A stretch of DNA of 64,000 nucleotides from Paenibacillus sp. PL91 (GTDB taxonomy: Bacteria > Bacillota > Bacilli > Paenibacillales > Paenibacillaceae): assembly GCF_012935325.2 (NCBI RefSeq), contig NZ_JABBYG020000005.1, positions 1 to 64,000 on the forward strand, given 5' to 3'. The notes under the pieces were generated by a model that saw nothing but the letters and a program-made list of their open reading frames with translations, did not search any database and was not told the origin of the DNA. A program made the translations under genes and the position numbers. Each line of letters starts with the position of its first letter. Position 1 is the first letter of the stretch. Below are positions 55,845 through 64,000 of the stretch, piece after piece.

Positions 55845-56984
55845 ATGAATACAATAGATTTGCAACAAACAAGTAGACCGCTATCCGCATTATCGCCTAT
55901 GAATGATCCGTGGGATCCCATTCGTTCGCTGCAGCAATATGGAAGACATCGTTTGACAAGCGTGGAAATGACCGTTTCGAACCTCTGCAATATGCGGTGC
56001 GAGCATTGCGCCGTTGGTGATACACTCGTAATATCCGAACCCGCCAAGCTGCCGCTTAAGCAGATGCTGGACCGACTGGACGAAGTGGAGCATTTAGAGA
56101 CGATCAGCATAACCGGCGGGGAGCCCTCCTTCTCTGATCGGACAGTACGCGAATATATGGTACCGCTGCTTCAGTATGCCCGCAGCCGCGGCATTCGTTC
56201 TCAAATCAATTCGAATGTAACGCTTCCATATAGCCGGTATGAGCAGCTCGCCCCTTATCTCGACGTTATGCACATCTCGTTTAACTATACGTCTCCGGAA
56301 GATTTTCACCAAATCGGATTCGCTAAAGCAGGGCACCACGTGTCGCTAGAGGCGGCAACCAAGCTTTACGAGAGAATGATCGACAACACGCGCCGTCTCA
56401 GCGAGACCGGCGTACTCGTTTCTGCGGAATCGATGATCAATTATAGAACGTATGACAAAATCGATGAAATCCATAAGCTGATCGTGGATATGGGCTGTCA
56501 GCGGCATGAGGTTCACCCGATGTATCCGAGCTCCTTCGCGAAGGATTTGCCAGTGCTTACTCGCGAACAAATGCTGGAGGCTATCGATCGGCTCCTGCAG
56601 GCAAGAGACAAATCGATCTGGATGCTGTTCGGAACGCTGCCCTTCTACCAATGCAGCGACAACCCTCTCGAGCGCAAGCTGCTGAGAAGATTATCGGAAG
56701 AGCCGAATGTGACGATCCGCAACGATCCGGACGGCCGAAATCGGTTAAACGTCAATTTGTTTACCGGCGATGTATTCGTAACGGATTTCTCCGACGTTCC
56801 TGCTTTTGGCAACATTGGCAGCTCGAAGCTGGAGGATTTATTCGATAAATGGCTCGGTCATTCGCTTGCCCAAAGCGTGAATTGCCATTGTCCGGCCGCG
56901 GCATGCTGCGGACCTAATTTGCTCGTTAAGGATATGTACTATAAGGATGTTAATTTCCATGCACGCAGCGCGGTGATCGACTAG
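55845..56984 (+). CDS. yfkAB: Radical SAM/CxCxxxxC protein YfkAB
   Basis: Radical SAM protein of 379 residues. The cluster cysteines are C48, C52 and C55 in SNLCNMRCEHC, with ITGGEPSF as the SAM-contact motif. The C-terminal CHCPAAACCGPN carries the CxCxxxxC motif that defines the YfkAB family, probably binding an auxiliary cluster. In B. subtilis the gene was first annotated as two (yfkA, yfkB); here it is one intact frame. The ATG at 55845 has AGGTG 9 nt upstream. The reaction is unknown. Confidence 0.9.
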   Translation: MNTIDLQQTSRPLSALSPMNDPWDPIRSLQQYGRHRLTSVEMTVSNLCNMRCEHCAVGDTLVISEPAKLPLKQMLDRLDEVEHLETISITGGEPSFSDRTVREYMVPLLQYARSRGIRSQINSNVTLPYSRYEQLAPYLDVMHISFNYTSPEDFHQIGFAKAGHHVSLEAATKLYERMIDNTRRLSETGVLVSAESMINYRTYDKIDEIHKLIVDMGCQRHEVHPMYPSSFAKDLPVLTREQMLEAIDRLLQARDKSIWMLFGTLPFYQCSDNPLERKLLRRLSEEPNVTIRNDPDGRNRLNVNLFTGDVFVTDFSDVPAFGNIGSSKLEDLFDKWLGHSLAQSVNCHCPAAACCGPNLLVKDMYYKDVNFHARSAVID

Positions 56985-57060
56985 CTTGCTGGAAAGCAAT
57001 TTATTCAGGCTTAATAGCGATTTAAGACGCATATAGAATAAGAGAGAGGAGGAGAAGCTG

Positions 57061-58092
57061 TTGTCGATCAAGACAATCATATTTGTTGGACTGGGATTGC
57101 TGCTGCTCTATCTGTTTTTTACAGTAGGAGCGCCGTTCCTGCTTGCGCTTGTCGTAGCGATTTTTCTTGAGCCGCTGAACCAGCTTTTTATGAAAAAGTT
57201 TCGAATGAACCGGCTCTTGGCGGCGACGATATCAAGCAGCTTGTTTACGATTATTCTCATAGGCTTAATCGCGCTGCTAGGGGTCAAAGTTGTAGCTGAG
57301 CTTATCGCTTTCTTCAAAAAAGTGCCGAACTATTTTGAAAATGCGAATGAAATGGTTGACGATCTGATGGTGCAGGCTCAATCGCTATATCAAAATTTCC
57401 CGCCTGATGCGATTGAAACGCTGGAAAACTGGCTAATGGGATTAACAAGTACACTGACCAAAATGGTAGGCACCTTGTCTAATACCGTTATTGCGTTCGC
57501 TTCCAGCATTCCAGGCATGTTTATCTTCTTTATCGTTTTCTTAGTCGCAGTATACATGATGAGCTTCAGTCTGAATACGATGAAGGCCACCGTCCTGTCG
57601 TTGTTTGAAGAGAAGTCGCAGCCGCAAGTAAATGACTTGCTTAACAATCTCAAAAAGTCGATTTTCGGCTTTCTGCGCTCGCAGTTCATTTTGAGTGCTC
57701 TTACATATATTATCTCTTTGATCGGCTTGCTGGTGCTTGACGTGAAGTATCCGCTGGCGATCGCATTGCTTATTATTATCGTTGATATCATGCCGATTCT
57801 TGGAACAGGCTCGGTGCTTGTCCCGTGGGGAAGTTATTTGTTGCTTACCGGGAATATGTTTGTAGGTATTGGGCTTATCGTTCTGTTCCTCGTAATAACG
57901 GTGTTCCGCCGCATCGTGGAGCCGAAAATTCTTGGCGATTCCGTCGGAATCGGGTCGTTGTCAGCACTCGTCAGCTTATACGTGGGCTTCAAGCTGGTCG
58001 GCGTAATCGGCGTATTTATTGGACCGTTAGTCGTTATTATCTACATGGCGGCTCGCAAGGCTGGATTATTCCAGATGAAGTTCAAGCTTTAG
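57061..58092 (+). CDS. AI-2E-family (YtvI-like) membrane protein
   Basis: Integral membrane protein of 343 residues with about seven or eight helices. It has the AI-2E/PerM layout: two N-terminal helices, an amphipathic region (FFKKVPNYFENANEMVDDL), then a C-terminal helix bundle with DIMPILGTGSVLVPWG and FRRIVEPKILGDSVGIG. Relatives include the sporulation protein YtvI and possible exporters or sodium-proton antiporters. The start is TTG at 57061 behind GGAGGAG. Substrate and process remain open. Confidence 0.85.
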   Translation: MSIKTIIFVGLGLLLLYLFFTVGAPFLLALVVAIFLEPLNQLFMKKFRMNRLLAATISSSLFTIILIGLIALLGVKVVAELIAFFKKVPNYFENANEMVDDLMVQAQSLYQNFPPDAIETLENWLMGLTSTLTKMVGTLSNTVIAFASSIPGMFIFFIVFLVAVYMMSFSLNTMKATVLSLFEEKSQPQVNDLLNNLKKSIFGFLRSQFILSALTYIISLIGLLVLDVKYPLAIALLIIIVDIMPILGTGSVLVPWGSYLLLTGNMFVGIGLIVLFLVITVFRRIVEPKILGDSVGIGSLSALVSLYVGFKLVGVIGVFIGPLVVIIYMAARKAGLFQMKFKL

Positions 58093-58176
58093 GCTGTGTA
58101 GGGGCCGTGTCAAAACCATTTCTAGGAGCGTATGATACTGCAAAATAAGCAGATCATGTAGGAGGCATCCGATGAG

Positions 58177-59334
58177 ATGGCACCAATCAAAGTAGCGATT
58201 GTTACCCCCGGCTCGTTCCCAATTCCGTCGCAAGGAAGCAGCTCGGTAGAGCGGGTGGTTGAGAAATTCGCCCCGCTGCTGATGCCTTACGCAGAGCCGC
58301 GTATTTATGGGAAATTAAGCAAAAAGCTGCCGCGTCAGGGACAGTTTAAGGGTGTTGTTTGTGAACGGTTTCCAGCCCGCAGCAAGCAGCGATATATTCA
58401 TGATGTTGGGCTCGCGGTGCAGCGGTTTTCTCCTCATGTCATTGACGTGGAGAACCGTCCGCAATATGTGCTGACAATGAAGCAGATGAATCCAGGCAAA
58501 CGAGTCTGGCTTTATTTGCATTCCTCTACTTTTATTTCGCCATCTTATATCTCGCCTGCCAAGCTGCACCAATGCTTGCAGGCAGCGGATAAAATCATTG
58601 TGAATAGCGAATTTATTAGGCGAATCGTCGTGTCCAAAGTGCCAGAGGTCTCATCTAAGCTGCGAGTCATTTACCCCGGGGTCGATACGGTACGCTTCCC
58701 ATCACAGTATTCCGCGGAAGGCGCTGCAAAAAGGGAGAGCTTGCGCAAAAAAAGAGGGCTGACCGGTAAAAAAGTGGTGCTGTTCATGGGAAGGCTCATT
58801 CCGCTTAAAGGCGTTCACCATTTGCTGAACGTTGTCCCGCAGCTTGTCAAAAGCCATCCCGAGCTTGTTGTCGTCATCGTCGGCAGCCCGTTTTATGGCT
58901 CGCATCGCAAGACCGCGTATGCGCGCAAGCTTGAAAGGCTGGGGCGCAAATGCCCAGGCCATGTTCGGTTTGTGCCTTACGTGCCGCATACCGAGGTGCC
59001 AGGCTGGATGCTGGTAGCAGATGTAGCTGTCGTTCCATCCGGGCAGAGGGAAGCATTCGGGCTCGTCAATGTGGAGGCGATGTCCTGCGGCGTACCCGTC
59101 ATAGCTACCCGTGCGGGCGGGATGAAGGAGATTATCCGAAGCGGCGAGACCGGCTATTTGGTCAATCAAGCGCACGTTGAATCGGAGCTGAGAGAGAAGC
59201 TGCATCTATTGCTGCGGGATAAGCAGCTGAGGCAGAAGCTGGGCAAGCGGAGCCGAGAGCGTGTCGAGCAGACCTTCACATGGCGTCATACGGCAGATCG
59301 CTGGGTGAAGCTGCTGAAGGAAAGCGGCATGTAG
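58177..59334 (+). CDS. GT4-family glycosyltransferase (CotSA-like)
   Basis: GT-B glycosyltransferase of 385 residues. The C-terminal donor domain has FMGRLIPLKGVHHLL and the EX7E motif in REAFGLVNVEAMSCGVPVIAT, followed by AGGMKEII. The N-terminal domain (VTPGSFPIPSQGSSSVERVVEKF, read as two blocks) and general layout resemble B. subtilis CotSA, a spore-coat glycosyltransferase. No membrane helix. AGGAGGC precedes the ATG at 58177. Acceptor and sugar are unknown; coat modification is inferred from similarity only. Confidence 0.85.
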   Translation: MAPIKVAIVTPGSFPIPSQGSSSVERVVEKFAPLLMPYAEPRIYGKLSKKLPRQGQFKGVVCERFPARSKQRYIHDVGLAVQRFSPHVIDVENRPQYVLTMKQMNPGKRVWLYLHSSTFISPSYISPAKLHQCLQAADKIIVNSEFIRRIVVSKVPEVSSKLRVIYPGVDTVRFPSQYSAEGAAKRESLRKKRGLTGKKVVLFMGRLIPLKGVHHLLNVVPQLVKSHPELVVVIVGSPFYGSHRKTAYARKLERLGRKCPGHVRFVPYVPHTEVPGWMLVADVAVVPSGQREAFGLVNVEAMSCGVPVIATRAGGMKEIIRSGETGYLVNQAHVESELREKLHLLLRDKQLRQKLGKRSRERVEQTFTWRHTADRWVKLLKESGM

Positions 59335-59370
59335 TTGGTCCTATTTTGCATGTGGAAGTTAAATAGAGGG

Positions 59371-59400
59371 TTGACACCTTTATTCGCTTAACGTTATAGT
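59371..59400 (+). promoter_or_regulatory. Sigma-A promoter of the thiamine operon
   Basis: TTGACA (59371-59376) and TATAGT (59395-59400) with an 18-bp spacer, ending a few bases before the TPP riboswitch. Transcription should begin near 59407. Confidence 0.75.
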
Positions 59401-59413
59401 CAAACAAGGATAT

Positions 59414-59501
59414 CCACTAGGGGCGCCGTAATGGCTGAGATAAAGCATAATGCTTTGGTCCCTTTGAACCTGATCTGGGTTATGCCAGCGTAGGAAAGTG
59501 G
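59414..59501 (+). promoter_or_regulatory. TPP (THI-box) riboswitch aptamer
   Basis: The conserved THI-box elements are present in order: GGGGCGCC, GGCTGAGA, CCCTTTGAACCTGATCTGG and TATGCCAGCGTAGGAAAG. The closing helix P1 is CCACT (59414-59418) with AGTGG (59497-59501). It senses thiamine pyrophosphate and should shut off the operon when thiamine is plentiful. The nearest terminator is about 140 nt further on, longer than usual. Confidence 0.97.
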
Positions 59502-59520
59502 GATTGTGCGTTTATGCAAC

Positions 59521-59623
59521 TGCGCGTGAAAGCTCCGCCGAATCCAGCTGGAACGCCAGCTGGAAGGGATGACTTTCAAAGCTGCATCAAGCCGGGGGAA
59601 ATCTTCGTTTGATGTTGCGCGCA
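59521..59623 (+). other. Three-way-junction-like RNA fold in the thiamine leader
   Basis: Nested complementarity between the aptamer and the terminator: TGCGCG (59521-59526) with CGCGCA (59618-59623) closes the element. TGAAAG (59527-59532) pairs with CTTTCA (59573-59578), enclosing a 9-bp hairpin TCCAGCTGG-AACG-CCAGCTGGA (59543-59564). CATCAA (59585-59590) pairs with TTGATG (59609-59614). Found by eye; no folding program was run. Function unknown. Confidence 0.6.
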
Positions 59624-59639
59624 TGACGACACACTTCGA

Positions 59640-59667
59640 CCGCTCCCTCGCTGGAGCGGTTTTTTTG
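59640..59667 (+). terminator. Riboswitch-controlled terminator in the thiamine leader
   Basis: CCGCTCC-CTCGCT-GGAGCGG hairpin followed by eight T residues, 182 nt before the thiC start. It is the likely off-switch of the TPP riboswitch. The element CGCTCCAGCG at 59723-59732 is perfectly complementary to 59649-59658, part of the loop and 3' arm. Confidence 0.85.
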
Positions 59668-59698
59668 ATGTTGAACGGGCAGTGACAAGTCTCGCTGA

Positions 59699-62678
<2,980 letters not shown>

Positions 62679-62718
62679 AAAAGAAATGATTTTGGCGATA
62701 GAGAGGCGTGCATGATTA

Positions 62719-63585
62719 ATGAGTAGACCTAAATGGCGCGATTTTCGGCTTTACGCCATCACGGCGGAAAACAATCATCCCGGAAAATCCGTCGTGGATG
62801 TCATGGAGCAGGCACTGATTGGCGGGGCGCAGATCATACAGCTACGCAATAAGACGGGAACAAGGGACGAAGTGCTGGAGCAAGCCAGGGCGCTGCGCCA
62901 TTTGACGCGAAAATATAACGTTCCTTTCATTATCAACGATTACCCGGATATCGTACTGGAAACGGATGCCGACGGCGTCCACTTAGGGCAAGAGGATATG
63001 CCTATTGCGGAGGCGAGAGCATTGCTCGGACCAGATCGCATCATCGGCATTTCGACGCATAGCTTGCAGCAGGCATTAACGGCCGTGCGCGATGGAGCTG
63101 ATTATATTGGCGTCGGGCCAGTGTTTCCAACCGATACAAAGCCAGGCCGCGCCGCTGTCACCACTAGCTATGTAACAGAGGCAGCTCGGCACATCACGAT
63201 CCCATTTGTAGCAATAGGCGGGATTACCCTAGGCAATGTGGATACCGTGCTTGCTGCTGGAGCAAAGCGGATATGTGCCGTCTCCGCTATCGTAGGCCAT
63301 GCAGATCCGGCAAGCGTCTGCCGAGCCTTCATGGAGCGGCTGAATGAAACGGGCGGTGAGCTGGTTAAGGGACAAAATCTTGAGCAGAAAACGCTGCTCA
63401 TCAATGGACGCAAGGAGCAGACGAGCGCCAAAACGGTCGAGGAGCTGGTAGCTCAGCTAGGACAGCAAAACAAGAAGCTTGTCATTGAGCTGAATGGCGT
63501 AATCGTGCAGCGCGCGCTCTGGGCAGAAACCGAGCTGCAGGACGGCGATTCCATAGAGCTAGTACATTTTGTTGGAGGGGGCTGA
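62719..63585 (+). CDS. thiE: ThiE-ThiS fusion (thiamine-phosphate synthase joined to sulfur carrier)
   Basis: Protein of 288 residues with two domains. Residues 1-213 are ThiE, which couples the pyrimidine and thiazole halves of thiamine (IQLRNKT; INDYPDIVLETDADGVHLGQ; GVGPVFPTDTK; FVAIGGITLGNV). Residues 224-288 are ThiS (LLINGRKEQTSAKTVEELV; ELNGVIVQRALWAETEL; LQDGDSIELVHFVGGG), ending in free glycines as needed for thiocarboxylation. A ten-residue linker joins them. Separate thiS is the normal arrangement. The ATG at 62719 overlaps a four-codon frame (62712-62726) that has the better-spaced GAGAGG. Confidence 0.93.
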   Translation: MSRPKWRDFRLYAITAENNHPGKSVVDVMEQALIGGAQIIQLRNKTGTRDEVLEQARALRHLTRKYNVPFIINDYPDIVLETDADGVHLGQEDMPIAEARALLGPDRIIGISTHSLQQALTAVRDGADYIGVGPVFPTDTKPGRAAVTTSYVTEAARHITIPFVAIGGITLGNVDTVLAAGAKRICAVSAIVGHADPASVCRAFMERLNETGGELVKGQNLEQKTLLINGRKEQTSAKTVEELVAQLGQQNKKLVIELNGVIVQRALWAETELQDGDSIELVHFVGGG

Positions 63586-63591
63586 GCCAAG

Positions 63592-64000
63592 TTGGATCAA
63601 TGGATAGATAATGATCCGCTAGTTATTGGCGGACATACACTGAGGTCTCGCTTTCTGTTCGGTACGGGGCGATTTCCAAGTCCCGCAGTGCTTCAGCAGG
63701 CGCTAGAAGCATCGGGCTCTGAGGTGATTACATTCGCGGTAAGACGGGTCAACCTTGAAAGCGTGGAGGACGATTCGGTGCTGCAGCACTTCGAGGACAG
63801 GGCTCTCAAATATTTGCCCAATACATCAGGTGCAAGAACGGCCGAGGAGGCTGTGCGGATTGCGAGATTGGCACGTGAGGCCGGTCTTGGAAATTGGATC
63901 AAGGTAGAAATCAGCGGCGACCACCGCACGCTGCTGCCTGATCCGGTAGAAACGCTGCGCGCCACGGAGCAGCTCGCGAATGAAGGCTTTATCGTGCTGC
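63592..64000 (+). CDS. thiG: Thiazole synthase ThiG (partial, runs off the window)
   Basis: The first 136 residues of ThiG, starting at TTG 63592 with GGAGGGGG 10 nt upstream (the Shine-Dalgarno lies in the end of the thiE-thiS gene). Family blocks are SRFLFGTGRFPSP, ITFAVRRVNL and NWIKVEISGDHRTLLPD, with the Schiff-base Lys104. ThiG builds the thiazole ring from deoxyxylulose phosphate, dehydroglycine and ThiS-thiocarboxylate, so its carrier is the domain fused to ThiE just upstream. The 3' end lies beyond 64000. Confidence 0.94.
   Translation, partial: MDQWIDNDPLVIGGHTLRSRFLFGTGRFPSPAVLQQALEASGSEVITFAVRRVNLESVEDDSVLQHFEDRALKYLPNTSGARTAEEAVRIARLAREAGLGNWIKVEISGDHRTLLPDPVETLRATEQLANEGFIVL

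Overview
The window is chromosomal DNA of an endospore-forming Firmicute of the Paenibacillus/Cohnella type. Evidence: spore genes (pdaA, yhbH, a CotSA-like glycosyltransferase, a collagen-like surface protein), the Firmicutes order sufC-sufD-sufS-sufU-sufB, a YesM/YesN two-component pair of the kind paenibacilli place beside sugar ABC transporters, strong GGAGG ribosome binding sites and frequent TTG/GTG starts. I see no insertion sequence, prophage, CRISPR array or rRNA gene. The genus is inferred from gene content, not from a marker gene.

Layout. 1-660: six tRNA genes (Glu, initiator Met, three near-identical Thr in a 150-bp tandem repeat, Pro). 809-1591: pdaA. 1777-11079: a uronate-oligosaccharide locus with sensor kinase, AraC-type response regulator, binding lipoprotein, two permeases, cytoplasmic heparinase II/III-like lyase and KdgF-like cupin. 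11281-13734: niacin transporter niaP and sporulation gene yhbH, convergent. 14046-28648: a pyrimidine catabolic island with a ThiY-type ABC importer, a class III aminotransferase, two carbamoyl-amide hydrolases of unrelated folds, dihydropyrimidine dehydrogenase PreT/PreA, dihydropyrimidinase, an unknown 70-aa protein, a divergent PucR-family regulator and alanine dehydrogenase.

28753-41678: an MFS transporter, sbcD-sbcC, small membrane proteins (DUF4190-like, DUF423), a PAS-GGDEF-EAL protein, an unknown protein, yunC, the methionine-salvage pair mtnK-mtnA and a DUF1802 protein. 41947-47122: sufCDSUB, with a good promoter and a tandem 10-bp repeat at its likely start site. 47408-48130: collagen-like protein. 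48339-55707: two HD-GYP proteins flanking a molybdopterin block (moaDE fusion and moeB on minus; moaA and a small molybdopterin-domain-like protein on plus) and yunD. 55845-59334: yfkAB, an AI-2E-family membrane protein and a glycosyltransferase. 59371-64000: the thiamine operon, with a TPP riboswitch inside a leader of about 440 nt, then thiC, thiF, a thiE-thiS fusion and thiG, which is cut by the window end.

How the genes work together. The pyrimidine island should take uracil or thymine through the dihydro- and N-carbamoyl intermediates to beta-alanine (or beta-aminoisobutyrate). A transaminase would then move the amino group to pyruvate, and alanine dehydrogenase would release it as ammonium and regenerate pyruvate, so the whole reads as nitrogen scavenging. 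The molybdopterin and thiamine blocks each pair an E1-like adenylyltransferase (MoeB, ThiF) with a ubiquitin-like sulfur carrier fused to another enzyme. The MoaD glycine pair is buried inside its fusion, while the ThiS glycines are at a free C-terminus. The least explained sequence is the thiamine leader: a three-way-junction-like fold lies between the TPP aptamer and the terminator, with further helices and a hairpin covering the thiC ribosome binding site.
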